A stretch of 41,782 bases of DNA from JAQGLW01 sp035995725 (GCA_035995725.1 DASYKE010000182.1:1-41782); one strand, 5' to 3'; numbered from the stretch's first letter, positions 15,686 through 24,840 are shown. Translations and numbers: made by a program. Notes: generated by a model from the sequence alone, not told the origin.

Positions 15686-17122
15686 ATGTCAGCACAGCAC
15701 TTTATCGGCAATCATTATGTCCGCGCCCACGGCCATCTCGTCATTCCGGTAATCGATCCGTCGGACGGTCAGCCCTATGCCGAGATCGCGCGCGGCGATG
15801 CCGAGGACATCGACTTCGCGGTGCTGACCGCGCGTACCGCATTCGAGGGCGAATGGGGCATGATGCCGGCAGCCGAGCGTGGCCGCATGCTGCACAAGCT
15901 GTCGCAGGCGATATGCGAGCGGCTGGAGGAGTTTGCGCAGATCGAGGCTCGCGATTGCGGCAAGCCGCTGAAGCAGGCGCGCGCAGATGCCGTCGCGGTG
16001 GCGCGCTATTTCGAATTCTATGCGGGCGCCTGCGACAAGCTGCACGGGCAGACGATTCCCTATCAGACCGGCTACACGGTATTGACGCTGCGCGAGCCGT
16101 TCGGCGTGACCGGCCATATCATCCCGTGGAATTATCCGCTGCAGATTTTCGGCCGCTCGGTCGGCGGTGCGTTGGCGGCAGGAAATGCCTGCGTGATCAA
16201 ACCGGCGGAAGACGCGTGCCTGTCGCTGCTGCGGCTGGCCGAGCTGGCGGCCGAGATTGGTTTTCCCGCCGGCGTCGTCAATATCGTCACCGGATATGGC
16301 CATGAAGCCGGCGCGGCGCTGGCCGCTCATCCCGGCATCGATCATATTTCATTTACCGGGTCGCCGACGGTCGGCAAACTGGTGGTGCAGGCCGCGGCAA
16401 ACAATCATGTACCGGTCACGCTCGAACTTGGCGGAAAATCGCCGCAAATCGTGTTCGCCGATGCCGACATGGACGAAGTGTTGCCGGTCGTTATCAACGC
16501 GATAGTGCAGAATGCAGGCCAGACTTGTTCTGCCGGCAGCCGACTATTGATCGAGCGGCCCGTCTATGAACGTCTGATGGATATGCTGGCCAGCGCATTC
16601 GAAAGACTGCAGGTTGGTCCGGCGCAAATGGACCTCGACTGCGGCCCGCTGATCCGTCAGCAGCAACAGCAGCGGGTCTGGGATTTTTTATCGGATGCAC
16701 AGGCCGACGGGATCGCGGTGATGGCGCAGGGGACGGTCGTGCCGCAAGCACCCGAGACCGGTTTTTACCAGGCGCCGACCTTGCTGCGCGACGTGCCGTT
16801 CGACCACCGCCTGGCGCAGGAAGAAGTGTTCGGTCCGGTACTGGCTGCGATGGCTTTCGATGATGAAGCGCATGCGATCACGCTGGCCAACGGCACGCAG
16901 TTCGGTCTGGTCGCGGGAGTCTGGACGCAGAACGGCGCGCGGCAGATGCGCATGGCCAGGGCGGTGCGGGCGGGACAGGTATTCATCAACAATTATGGCG
17001 CGGGCGGCGGTATCGAATTGCCGTTCGGCGGCGTCAAGGCCAGCGGCCATGGACGTGAAAAAGGATTTGAAGCGCTGTATGCGTTCACTACGCTGAAAAC
17101 AGTATCCATCAAGCATGGCTGA
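15686..17122 (+). CDS. NAD(P)-dependent aldehyde dehydrogenase
   Basis: 478-residue ALDH-superfamily enzyme. The cofactor-binding IIPWNYPLQIF and ISFTGSPTVGK blocks, the general-base Glu in LELGGKSPQ, the catalytic Cys in GQTCSAGSR and the C-terminal PFGGVKASGHGREKG are intact. It oxidises an aldehyde to a carboxylic acid; the substrate cannot be read from sequence, but placement between denD and an SDR suggests production of a sugar acid from a polyol- or aldose-derived aldehyde. GGAGACGCCTG before ATG 15686 is a good ribosome site. A 90-base gap separates it from denD. Confidence 0.87.
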   Translation: MSAQHFIGNHYVRAHGHLVIPVIDPSDGQPYAEIARGDAEDIDFAVLTARTAFEGEWGMMPAAERGRMLHKLSQAICERLEEFAQIEARDCGKPLKQARADAVAVARYFEFYAGACDKLHGQTIPYQTGYTVLTLREPFGVTGHIIPWNYPLQIFGRSVGGALAAGNACVIKPAEDACLSLLRLAELAAEIGFPAGVVNIVTGYGHEAGAALAAHPGIDHISFTGSPTVGKLVVQAAANNHVPVTLELGGKSPQIVFADADMDEVLPVVINAIVQNAGQTCSAGSRLLIERPVYERLMDMLASAFERLQVGPAQMDLDCGPLIRQQQQQRVWDFLSDAQADGIAVMAQGTVVPQAPETGFYQAPTLLRDVPFDHRLAQEEVFGPVLAAMAFDDEAHAITLANGTQFGLVAGVWTQNGARQMRMARAVRAGQVFINNYGAGGGIELPFGGVKASGHGREKGFEALYAFTTLKTVSIKHG

Positions 17123-17143
17123 GCAAAATATAAAGGAGTCACG

Positions 17144-17905
17144 ATGCGCCTGAAAGACAAGGTCGTCATCATCACCGGCGCCGGTTCCGGGATAGGCGAA
17201 GGCATCGCCAAGCGCCTGGCCCAGGAAGGTGCGGCCGTCGTGGTCAATGACGTGAATGTATTGGGCGGCCAACGGGTAACTGAAGAAATCCTGACTGCAG
17301 GCGGGCAAGCCAGGTTTATCATGGCCGATGTCACCGCCAACGACAGCATGGCGGCGTTGATCGCTGAAACGGTGCGGAACTACGGCAAGCTCGATGTGAT
17401 GATCAACAATGCAGGCTGGACTCATCGCAACCAGCCGTTGCTGGATGTGACGGAGCAGGAATTCGACAAGTGCTATGCGGTCAACGTCAAGAGCATTTAC
17501 CTGTCCGCGATTCATGCGGTGCCGATATTCCGACGGCAGGGCGGCGGCGTGTTCATCAATATCGCGTCGACTGCCGGTATTCGGCCACGACCGGGTTTGA
17601 CCTGGTACAACGGCAGCAAGGCGGCCGTCATCGGCACCAGCAAATCGATGGCAGCCGAACTCGGGCCTGACAATATTCGCGTCAACTGCATCAATCCGGT
17701 ATTCAATCCTGACACGGCTTTATCGATGGAGTTCGCCGGCGGCGAAATCAACGACGAGCGCCGGGCGAAATTTCTTGCGACCATCCCGCTCGGTCGATTC
17801 TCGACTGCGCTCGATGTGGCCAATGCGGCACTGTATCTCGCATGCGACGAAGCGTCGTTCATCAACGGCATTTGCATTGAGGTCGATGGCGGGCGCTGCG
17901 TATGA
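17144..17905 (+). CDS. SDR-family oxidoreductase (classical)
   Basis: 253-residue classical short-chain dehydrogenase. TGAGSGIG at residues 11-18 binds the cofactor, INNAG stabilises the fold, NIASTAGI holds the Ser, and WYNGSKAA holds the Tyr-x-x-x-Lys pair. AKGAGTC-type ribosome site (AAAGGAG) is seven bases before the ATG. It follows the aldehyde dehydrogenase by 21 bases, so the two are likely cotranscribed. An alcohol or sugar dehydrogenase feeding the ALDH is a reasonable inference; the substrate is not evident. Confidence 0.85.
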   Translation: MRLKDKVVIITGAGSGIGEGIAKRLAQEGAAVVVNDVNVLGGQRVTEEILTAGGQARFIMADVTANDSMAALIAETVRNYGKLDVMINNAGWTHRNQPLLDVTEQEFDKCYAVNVKSIYLSAIHAVPIFRRQGGGVFINIASTAGIRPRPGLTWYNGSKAAVIGTSKSMAAELGPDNIRVNCINPVFNPDTALSMEFAGGEINDERRAKFLATIPLGRFSTALDVANAALYLACDEASFINGICIEVDGGRCV

Positions 17906-17917
17906 GTATCAATCGAT

Positions 17918-17944
17918 AAAAAAAGCACCTCGCGATGCTTTTTA
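17918..17944. terminator. Bidirectional terminator between the SDR gene and the MFS gene
   Basis: Stem AAAAAGCA ... TGCTTTTT with an 8-base loop. The A-run before and T-run after make it functional in both directions, fitting the convergent genes. Confidence 0.65.
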
Positions 17945-18014
17945 TGATTCGGCGATCAACCCGGGTGCGCCAGCCGGCCCGTACCTTCCCCTTGCCCGCA
18001 TGGTGCACCAGGCG

Positions 18015-19325
18015 TTATTTATTCACCAGTCGCGCCGGCACCGTCAGCGTCAACAATGCGCCTATAAACAGCGAAGCGGCAAGCGCGTACATACCGACAT
18101 TGGTGCTATGCGTCAGATCCTTGACCCAGCCGACCAGGTAGGGGCTGACGAAGCCGGCCAGATTGCCGAGCGAGTTGATCAATGCAATGCCGGCTGCCGC
18201 AGCAGCGCCGCCGAGGAAGGCTGTTGGCAAGCTCCAGAAAAGCGGCAACGTGGTAACGATGCCGGTTGTGGCTAAGGTCAGTGCGGCCATGGCCAGCAAC
18301 GTATTGCCGCCATAGACCGCGCTTAAAATCAGACCGATACCGCCCACTGCTCCAGGAATGGCGACATGCCAGCGTCGCTCACGGTGCTTGTCGGCACTGC
18401 GGCTCACAAGGATCATCACCACCACTGCAGCGGCGTAGGGAACTGCAGTGAGCAAGCCAATGTCGAGCGGATCTTTGACGCCGGTAGCCTTGATCAGAGT
18501 GGGAAGCCAAAAGCTGACGCCATATAAACCCATGACGAAACAGAAATAGATCAGCCCCATCAGCCATACCCTTGCATTGGCAAACGCTTGAACGAGCGAG
18601 TGGTGTTCTTTTTGGCTCGATTCCCGCTGGATGTTTGCTTCCAGCAGTTGCTTCTCGTCTTCGCTCAACCATTTGGCGTCGCGGATACGATCCTGCAGAT
18701 AGAAAATCACCATAATGCCGACAATGACGGAAGGAAGCGCTTCCAGAATAAACATCCACTGCCAGCCAGCCAATCCATGGACTCCGGGAAGTGCCTGCAT
18801 GATCCAACCGGATAGGGGCCCGCCGATGACTCCCGACGCCGGAATCGCCGTCATGAATAAAGCCGTTATCTTGCCGCGAAGATGCGACGGATACCAATAA
18901 GTGAGGTACAGGATGATGCCCGGAAAGAAACCGGCTTCGGCGACACCTAACAAAAATCGAACGACGTAGAACATTGCCGGTGTGGTGATAAAAACCATCG
19001 CCCCTGAAATGAGGCCCCATGTAATCATGATGCGCGCGATCCATATCCGGGCACCGACACGATGCAGAATAATATTGCTTGGCACTTCAAATAGAAAATA
19101 GCCGATAAAAAATATGCCGGCACCGAGTCCGTAAACAGTTTCGCTGAATTTGAGATCGTTCAGCATTTGAAGTTTGGCAAAGCCGACATTGACACGGTCC
19201 AGATATGCGACCACGTAGCAGACGAACAGGAAGGGAATTAAGCGCCAGGTAACTTTGGCATAAGTCGCGGTTTCAAATGATTCACTCCGGCTGAGCGGGA
19301 CACTAGTGCCCGGATTGACTGCCAT
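18015..19325 (-). CDS. MFS transporter, anion:cation symporter (ACS) type
   Basis: 436-residue inner-membrane protein with about 12 hydrophobic segments in two groups of six. Marks of the ACS family are YLDRVNVGFAKLQM after helix 1, GYFLFEVPSNIILHRVGARIW between helices 2 and 3, and LGVAEAGFFPGIILYLTYWYP. ACS porters import organic and sugar acids with protons (galactonate, glucarate, phthalate and relatives), so a tetronate is the likely cargo here. AGGAGAG lies six bases before ATG 19325; the 17-codon extension upstream is rejected. It converges on the denD-ALDH-SDR group. Confidence 0.85.
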   Translation of the reverse strand: MAVNPGTSVPLSRSESFETATYAKVTWRLIPFLFVCYVVAYLDRVNVGFAKLQMLNDLKFSETVYGLGAGIFFIGYFLFEVPSNIILHRVGARIWIARIMITWGLISGAMVFITTPAMFYVVRFLLGVAEAGFFPGIILYLTYWYPSHLRGKITALFMTAIPASGVIGGPLSGWIMQALPGVHGLAGWQWMFILEALPSVIVGIMVIFYLQDRIRDAKWLSEDEKQLLEANIQRESSQKEHHSLVQAFANARVWLMGLIYFCFVMGLYGVSFWLPTLIKATGVKDPLDIGLLTAVPYAAAVVVMILVSRSADKHRERRWHVAIPGAVGGIGLILSAVYGGNTLLAMAALTLATTGIVTTLPLFWSLPTAFLGGAAAAAGIALINSLGNLAGFVSPYLVGWVKDLTHSTNVGMYALAASLFIGALLTLTVPARLVNK

Positions 19326-19513
19326 GGTCTCTCTCCTGTAATAATAGCTGGCGCGTAGTGCGGTTGCCTGTCCCATGATCCTTTGAATGCATGGTCATCG
19401 CGGACGTCAGCAAGCATTGCATGCATTTCATGGCAAGGCAATAGAAAAGGCAGTCCGTTTTATACTGATGCGCTCGCCAGTCCCGCATCAGGACGTGGAA
19501 TCCGGAATCTGTT

Positions 19514-19927
19514 ATGAATGAAATGAATTTCAATGTCTTCGCCTATGGCTCGTTGATGTTCCCACAAGTGTGGGAGCGGGTAGTGCATGGTCATTACCAA
19601 TCTGCAAAAGCGACCGTTACCGGCTATGCCCGCTTCGCTATCATTGGAGAGCTCTATCCCGGCATGGTTATGCGGGCAGACGCCGCAGTGCAGGGAGTGG
19701 TCTATTTCGACGTAGGACCGCGAGACATGGCTGCGCTGGATGCATTTGAAGGAGCCCACTATCGCCGGGATGGCCTCAACGCAACACTCGATTGCGGTAC
19801 AGTGGTAGCCGCAGAGGCTTATATTTTCATAAATACGTCGGTTCTATCCGATATGCCTTGGTTGCCCGAGACATTTCAGATACAGCGTTTCATGCAGACT
19901 TATCGTCATGACAAACCGGGCGAATGA
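19514..19927 (+). CDS. Gamma-glutamylcyclotransferase-fold (AIG2-like) protein
   Basis: 137-residue GGCT/AIG2-like protein. The hallmark YGSL substrate-binding loop is at residues 11-14, and the likely catalytic Glu is E79 in LDAFEGAHYRR. VQGVVYFDV completes the barrel signature. The family cleaves gamma-glutamyl amines or peptides, but many bacterial members are uncharacterised. It stands alone in front of argS; the MFS gene is divergent. A second ATG (residue 4) is possible as the start. Confidence 0.82.
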   Translation: MNEMNFNVFAYGSLMFPQVWERVVHGHYQSAKATVTGYARFAIIGELYPGMVMRADAAVQGVVYFDVGPRDMAALDAFEGAHYRRDGLNATLDCGTVVAAEAYIFINTSVLSDMPWLPETFQIQRFMQTYRHDKPGE

Positions 19928-19987
19928 CAGCTGTTCAACCTGCGCTGTCCGGGTATTTTTATAGGCAATAGAAGGAGGTCTAGCCGG

Positions 19988-19993
19988 TATAAT
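19988..19993 (+). promoter_or_regulatory. Possible -10 box of the argS promoter
   Basis: TATAAT in GGTATAATCAAT, about 58 bases before the argS ATG. No convincing -35 is present at 16-18 bases spacing, so only the -10 is supported. Confidence 0.35.
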
Positions 19994-20050
19994 CAATCCT
20001 GTTCGCAAAATTTTACAGACGGTTCGGCCGCCCAGTTCACCTCGCTACCC

Positions 20051-21787
20051 ATGCTTGCCCAACAAAGACAACAAATTATCGACCTGTTCCAGAACGCACT
20101 CGCACCGATTGTGGCTGGAACCAACTTGAAGCCGACCGTCACGCTGGAGCGCCCGCGCGATCCGGCGCATGGCGATATCGCATGCAATATTGCGATGCAG
20201 CTTGCCAAACCATTAAAGAAAAACCCGCGCGAACTGGCGCAGGCGCTGGTGGCTGCGGTTCTGGCCAGTCCGGCCAAAGCCGATTTGATAGAGTCGATCG
20301 ACATTGCCGGTCCCGGCTTCATCAATTTGCGGATATCTGCCACAGCCAAACAGGCGGTAGTCAAGGCCGTAATGCGCGAAGCTGAAAATTACGGCAGAAG
20401 CACCGCTGGCGCTGGCAAAAAAGTGCTGGTCGAATTCGTGTCCGCCAATCCGACCGGACCGCTGCATGTCGGTCACGGCCGGCAAGGCGCGCTCGGCGAT
20501 GCATTGTCTGCGCTGCTGGATGCGCAAGGCTTCGATGTGACCCGCGAGTTTTATTACAACGACGCCGGGGTTCAGATCGCGACGCTCGCAAATTCCGTGC
20601 AGGCGCGCGCCAAGGGACTGAAGCCGGGCGATGCCGACTGGCCGGAGTCCGCATACAACGGCGACTATATCGGCGATATCGCCAACGATTTCCTGGCGAA
20701 AAAAACGGTCGCCGCCAGTGACGGAGCACCGGTGACGGCCAGCGGCGACGTGGACGACATCGAGTCCATCCGCCGGTTCGCCGTCACCTATTTGCGGCGC
20801 GAGCAGGATCTCGACTTGCTCGCCTTCGGAGTCAAGTTCGACAACTATTACCTGGAATCGTCGCTGTACACCGATGGCAAAGTTGCAGCCACGGTCGATG
20901 CGCTGATCAAGGCCGGCAAGACTTACGAGCAGGACGGCGCATTGTGGCTGCGCACCACCGATTACCACGACGACAAAGACCGCGTGATGAAAAAATCGGA
21001 CGGCACTTATACTTATTTTGTGCCGGATGTTGCCTATCACATCACCAAATGGCAGCGCGGTTACGGTAAAGTAATCAACGTGCAGGGCAGCGACCATCAC
21101 GGCACGATTGCACGCGTGCGTGCCGGATTGCAGGCGGTCGGCATCGGGATTGCGCCGGGTTATCCCGATTATGTGCTGCACAAGATGGTCACCGTCATGA
21201 AGGGCGGCGAAGAAGTCAAGATCTCCAAGCGTGCCGGCTCCTATGTGACGCTGCGCGATTTGATCGAATGGTCGGCCGGTGACGGCGCGACGGAAGAGAG
21301 CGTGCCGCGAGACCTGACGCGCGGTCGCGATGCGGTGCGTTTCTTCCTGATTTCACGCAAGGCCGACACCGAATTCGTGTTCGATGTCGATCTGGCATTG
21401 GCGCAGTCCGATGAAAATCCGGTGTATTACGTGCAATATGCGCATGCGCGGATTTGCTCGGTACTGGCGCAATGGGGTGGTGATGAGGCGACGCTTGATG
21501 CGGTCGATTTGTCGCCGCTGACTGCGCCGCGCGAAGCCGCTTTGCTGGCGAAACTGGCCGAATATCCCGAAGCGCTGCAAAAAGCGCTTGAAGAAATGGG
21601 CCCCCATCAGGTAGCGTTCTATCTGCGCGATCTGGCGGGCGAATTGCATAGCTACTACAATGCGGAAAGAGTGCTGGTCGACGATGCGCCCACTAAAATG
21701 GCCCGGCTGGCGTTAATGGTGGCAACACGACAAGTATTGCGTAACGGTTTGGCGCTGATCGGCGTATCGGCACCGTCAAGGATGTAA
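20051..21787 (+). CDS. argS: Arginyl-tRNA synthetase
   Basis: 578-residue class I aminoacyl-tRNA synthetase that charges tRNA-Arg. The HIGH-type motif HVGHG is at residues 139-143 within SANPTGPLHVGHG, and the KMSKS position reads KISKRAGS, a variant usual in bacterial ArgS. The N-terminal Add-1 domain (residues 1-115) recognises the D-loop. The C-terminal anticodon-binding domain ends in RLALMVATRQVLRNGL. Length matches beta-proteobacterial ArgS. The SPOR gene begins five bases after the stop, and dsbA follows, forming a probable operon. Confidence 0.96.
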   Translation: MLAQQRQQIIDLFQNALAPIVAGTNLKPTVTLERPRDPAHGDIACNIAMQLAKPLKKNPRELAQALVAAVLASPAKADLIESIDIAGPGFINLRISATAKQAVVKAVMREAENYGRSTAGAGKKVLVEFVSANPTGPLHVGHGRQGALGDALSALLDAQGFDVTREFYYNDAGVQIATLANSVQARAKGLKPGDADWPESAYNGDYIGDIANDFLAKKTVAASDGAPVTASGDVDDIESIRRFAVTYLRREQDLDLLAFGVKFDNYYLESSLYTDGKVAATVDALIKAGKTYEQDGALWLRTTDYHDDKDRVMKKSDGTYTYFVPDVAYHITKWQRGYGKVINVQGSDHHGTIARVRAGLQAVGIGIAPGYPDYVLHKMVTVMKGGEEVKISKRAGSYVTLRDLIEWSAGDGATEESVPRDLTRGRDAVRFFLISRKADTEFVFDVDLALAQSDENPVYYVQYAHARICSVLAQWGGDEATLDAVDLSPLTAPREAALLAKLAEYPEALQKALEEMGPHQVAFYLRDLAGELHSYYNAERVLVDDAPTKMARLALMVATRQVLRNGLALIGVSAPSRM

Positions 21788-21792
21788 CTGAA

Positions 21793-22449
21793 ATGACTAG
21801 ATTGATTAAACAGAACAACAAGCAGGCAGGCAGCACCTTGCTGGGTGTGATTGTCGGGTTGGTCATCGGCTTGCTGGTCGCGGTGATCGTGGCGATGATG
21901 ATCAAGAACACGTCGCTCCCGTTTGCCAACAGGCAGGGCAAGCAAGACAAACCGGCCGAAGCCGGCTCGGCCGGCCAGCTGACCGATCCGAACAAACCGC
22001 TCTATGGCAGCAAGAGTCCGCTGAAAGATACGGTGAAGGATCTTGTCAAGAAGGCGGAAGAGGAAAAGTCTGCCATCGCCCTGCCGCCGGAAGTAAAAAC
22101 TTTCGATCCCCGGCTCAATGCGAAACTTGACAGCAAGCCGCCGATCGCGGACAAGCCCATTGCCGAAAAGCCGGCGGCAGACAAGACGCAAAAAAGCGAT
22201 AATGGCGAGGAAAAGTTTACTTATTATTTGCAGGCCGGCGCGTTTCTGGAACAGGGCGATGCCGAAAATACCAAAGCAAAGCTGGCGTTGATGGGTTTTT
22301 CCGCCAACATCGTTGAGCGGCCATCCGAAAACGGCATTTTGTACCGTGTGCGGATGGGCCCGTTCAGCCAGCTGGAAACGATGAACCGCACACGCGGCAG
22401 ATTGACTGACAATGGCGTGGATGTGGCCGTCGTTCGCGTTCCCAAATAA
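21793..22449 (+). CDS. SPOR-domain protein, single-pass inner membrane
   Basis: 218-residue protein with a short cytoplasmic N-terminus, one transmembrane helix (about residues 15-41, LLGVIVGLVIGLLVAVIVAM), a Lys/Pro/Asp-rich periplasmic linker, and a C-terminal SPOR domain (about residues 140-217, starting YYLQAGAFLEQGDAEN and ending in VDVAVVRVP). SPOR domains bind denuded septal peptidoglycan, so the protein is expected at the division site, FtsN-like in layout. FtsN identity is not claimed. It is translationally close to argS and followed by dsbA. Confidence 0.87.
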   Translation: MTRLIKQNNKQAGSTLLGVIVGLVIGLLVAVIVAMMIKNTSLPFANRQGKQDKPAEAGSAGQLTDPNKPLYGSKSPLKDTVKDLVKKAEEEKSAIALPPEVKTFDPRLNAKLDSKPPIADKPIAEKPAADKTQKSDNGEEKFTYYLQAGAFLEQGDAENTKAKLALMGFSANIVERPSENGILYRVRMGPFSQLETMNRTRGRLTDNGVDVAVVRVPK

Positions 22450-22469
22450 ATACAGCGAAGGAATATTCA

Positions 22470-23207
22470 ATGCGTTTCGTTCAACAGCTATTGTTCGCAC
22501 TTAGCCTGGGTTTTGTCGCAATGACCGCTAGCGCTTCGCCGGCCAATCCAGTCAATGGTGTCGATTACCGGACGCTCGACAAGCCGCAGCAAACCGATTC
22601 GGGCAAAAAAGTCGAGGTCACGGAATTCTTCTGGTATGCATGTCCGCATTGCAACGCGTTCGAGCCCGCGCTGGAGGACTGGGTCAGGAAGCAAGGCGAT
22701 AAAATCGTCTTCAAACGCGTACCGATTGCGTTCCGTGAATCGTTTATACCGCAGCAGCGCCTGTATTACACGCTCGAAGCGATGGGCAAGACGGAAGAAT
22801 TGCACAAGAAGGTTTTCGACGCTATCCATGTCCAACGCCAGTCGCTCGATACCGATGCCGCGATCGCCGATTTCATTGAAAAACAGGGTATCGACAGAAA
22901 GAAGTTCCTCGACGTGTACAACTCTTTCAGCGTGCAGACCAAAGTTCGCCGCGCAGCCCAGTTGCAGGAAGCCTACAACGTCGATGGCGTGCCGCTGGTC
23001 GCAATCGATGGCCGCTATCTGACCTCGCCTTCGATTGCCGGCGCCAGCCTGGGGAGGCAGCCCGAGTCGGCACTGCAGTCGGCCGCACTGCAGGTGATGG
23101 ACTGGCTGGTTGCCAGGGCCGGCAAGGATCGCAAGGCGCAGGCAACCGATACCATGCCGGCGCCTGCAAAAATGGCGCAGGCCACCGAGGCCGCGAAGAA
23201 AAAGTAA
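22470..23207 (+). CDS. dsbA: Periplasmic thiol:disulfide interchange protein DsbA
   Basis: 245-residue secreted oxidase that introduces disulfides into periplasmic proteins. A signal peptide (residues 1-22, cleavage after ASA) is followed by a thioredoxin fold with the active-site CPHC at 58-61 in EFFWYACPHCNAFEP. The cis-Pro loop is in YNVDGVPLVAIDG. The C-terminal 40 residues are an Ala/Lys-rich extension absent from E. coli DsbA. GAAGGA lies seven bases before the ATG. It ends the argS operon, followed by a terminator. Confidence 0.93.
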   Translation: MRFVQQLLFALSLGFVAMTASASPANPVNGVDYRTLDKPQQTDSGKKVEVTEFFWYACPHCNAFEPALEDWVRKQGDKIVFKRVPIAFRESFIPQQRLYYTLEAMGKTEELHKKVFDAIHVQRQSLDTDAAIADFIEKQGIDRKKFLDVYNSFSVQTKVRRAAQLQEAYNVDGVPLVAIDGRYLTSPSIAGASLGRQPESALQSAALQVMDWLVARAGKDRKAQATDTMPAPAKMAQATEAAKKK

Positions 23208-23230
23208 CGTATCAATTGCAACACATAATC

Positions 23231-23265
23231 AGTCCGTCTCTCGCAAGAGGGCGGACTTTTTTATT
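23231..23265 (+). terminator. Rho-independent terminator after dsbA
   Basis: Arms AGTCCG...CGGACT with an inner CTCT/AGAG pairing, then TTTTTT. It overlaps the upstream open frame of the next SDR gene and supports a later start for that gene. Confidence 0.8.
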
Positions 23266-23293
23266 TATGCCTCACGGAGTATTGGAGCAACCG

Positions 23294-24085
23294 ATGAAAC
23301 GTGTATTTATCACCGGCGCGTCGAGCGGCATCGGCGCCGCTCTGGCACGACGTTATGCCGAGCAGGGCGCCGTGCTCGGTCTGGTGGCGCGCCGCAAGCA
23401 GGCGCTGGAACAATTGGCGGCGGGTTTGCCGAATTCCGGCCAGCATCGTATTTACGCGCTCGATGTCACCGACCATGCTGCATTGGCAGCAGCGGCGGCC
23501 GATTTTGTCGCCGCGATGGGCGGCGTGGACGTGGTGATTGCCAATGCCGGCATTTCGCGGGGTACGCTCACTGAATATACGCAAGACTTGCGGGTGTTCG
23601 AACGCATCATCGCGACCAATGTCGTGGCGACGGTTGCTACCTTCGCCCCATTCATCGCTACGCTGAGGGCACAGGCGCAATCCGGTAATCGCAACTGCCG
23701 CCTGGTTGGCATCGGCAGCGTCGCCGGCATTCGCGGCTTGCCGGGCGCAGGCGCCTATAGCGCCTCCAAAGCGGCAGTCATCAGCTATTGTGAATCGCTG
23801 CGCGTGGAATTAAAGAACAGCGGTGTCAAAGTGGTCACGATTATGCCAGGCTATATCGATACCCCGATGACGCAATCCAATTCCTATCCGATGCCGTTCT
23901 TGATGCCGGCCGGGAAATTCGCCGTCCGCGCTGTTGCCGCCATCGATGCGGGCATCAGCGATGCGGTAATACCCTGGCAGATGGGCTTGGTTGCCAGGCT
24001 GCTTCGGCTGCTGCCGAACTGGCTGTACGACCTTGCATTTTCAAAGGCGCCGCACAAGGCGCGCAACGCGCCGGAGCAGAGATAA
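23294..24085 (+). CDS. SDR-family oxidoreductase
   Basis: 263-residue classical short-chain dehydrogenase of the type often annotated as YqjQ/DltE-like. GASSGIG at 8-14 binds the cofactor, NAGIS follows strand 4, and GAYSASKAAVISY carries the Tyr-x-x-x-Lys pair. A hydrophobic C-terminal segment (MGLVARLLRLLPNWLYDLAF) may associate with membrane. ATG 23294 has GGAG six bases upstream and lies after the dsbA terminator, so the longer frame from 23216 is rejected. Substrate unknown. Confidence 0.85.
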   Translation: MKRVFITGASSGIGAALARRYAEQGAVLGLVARRKQALEQLAAGLPNSGQHRIYALDVTDHAALAAAAADFVAAMGGVDVVIANAGISRGTLTEYTQDLRVFERIIATNVVATVATFAPFIATLRAQAQSGNRNCRLVGIGSVAGIRGLPGAGAYSASKAAVISYCESLRVELKNSGVKVVTIMPGYIDTPMTQSNSYPMPFLMPAGKFAVRAVAAIDAGISDAVIPWQMGLVARLLRLLPNWLYDLAFSKAPHKARNAPEQR

Positions 24086-24119
24086 TACCAATCTCCGCCC
24101 ATGACGCGTTCAGACGGAA

Positions 24120-24524
24120 TTACTTTTGGCGATTCATTCGCACCAGCAGGCGGATAATCTCTCGCGCAATTGCTTGATGCTGCTCGTCCAGGCGTTGCAG
24201 GTCTGCGATCAGCTTGACATCTGCCGATTCAAAGCGGGTTGGCAAATCTGAGGAATTGGTCGATGCAGTGTCGGCAACGCCGCCGAAGCGCAGCCATTCT
24301 GCAGGCACGCCGAGCCATTGCGCAAGAGTGCGCAATTTTTCCTGGGTCGGAATCGCTTCACCCACAAGCCATTTACGTGCTGCATGGACAGTGATCGGAC
24401 GACCCGAAAAGCGCACATTGAACTCCCGCGCCAATTGGGTCGGACTGTCTGGAGAATAATTTGCGTTTCGCAGCGCTTGTTGCAACCGCGCACTGAAATC
24501 TTCCCGTTCGATCGATGCTTTCAT
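24120..24524 (-). CDS. XRE-family transcriptional regulator
   Basis: 134-residue DNA-binding protein. The N-terminal helix-turn-helix is embedded in SPTQLAREFNVRFSGRPITV, HAARKWLVGEAIPTQEKL and RTLAQWLGVPAEWLRFG (about residues 26-83). The C-terminal part is a short helical region (DLQRLDEQHQAIAREIIRLL), probably for dimerisation. The layout is common among small Burkholderiales regulators with unknown targets. ATG 24524 is used; a GTG two codons earlier is possible. A near-perfect 21-base palindrome 36 bases upstream suggests autoregulation. It converges on the SDR gene. Confidence 0.75.
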   Translation of the reverse strand: MKASIEREDFSARLQQALRNANYSPDSPTQLAREFNVRFSGRPITVHAARKWLVGEAIPTQEKLRTLAQWLGVPAEWLRFGGVADTASTNSSDLPTRFESADVKLIADLQRLDEQHQAIAREIIRLLVRMNRQK

Positions 24525-24559
24525 TACCACAAACTATTCCATGTTGACAAGTAACAGTC

Positions 24560-24580
24560 AGTCTCTTTAAAAAAGGGACT
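24560..24580. promoter_or_regulatory. Near-perfect palindrome upstream of the XRE gene (candidate operator)
   Basis: Arms AGTCTCTTT and AAAGGGACT around AAA, one mismatch. A minus-strand -10 box TATAAT lies at 24597-24592, so the palindrome would cover about +5 to +25 of the transcript. The T-run after the right arm also allows reading it as a plus-strand terminator, but no plus-strand gene ends nearby except the SDR gene 475 bases away. The remaining gap to 24840 shows no gene. Confidence 0.5.
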
Positions 24581-24840
24581 TTTTGTGGCAAATTATATGA
24601 GTACGATACAAGGATGCTACTAATAATCGCATATGTGTTTTTACTTTTAATATAGCTGCTAACCGGTAAAAATCAATAAGATACCTCAAGTTATGCTTTT
24701 CCGGCGAATAGCGATTTGCCAGCCGCCCCGGTTCATCAGGCAGGCATCCGCAGCTGGAATGGATCGAATATTTTCTTCGTCTTGCCAAACCGATAATATC
24801 TGGTCAAGCACAAGCGATGTGTCCGCTTCCTGGCAAGCCG

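Noticed and set aside
20213..21181. 322-codon minus-strand frame opposite argS
   Set aside because: Shadow of the high-GC argS gene; no motifs.
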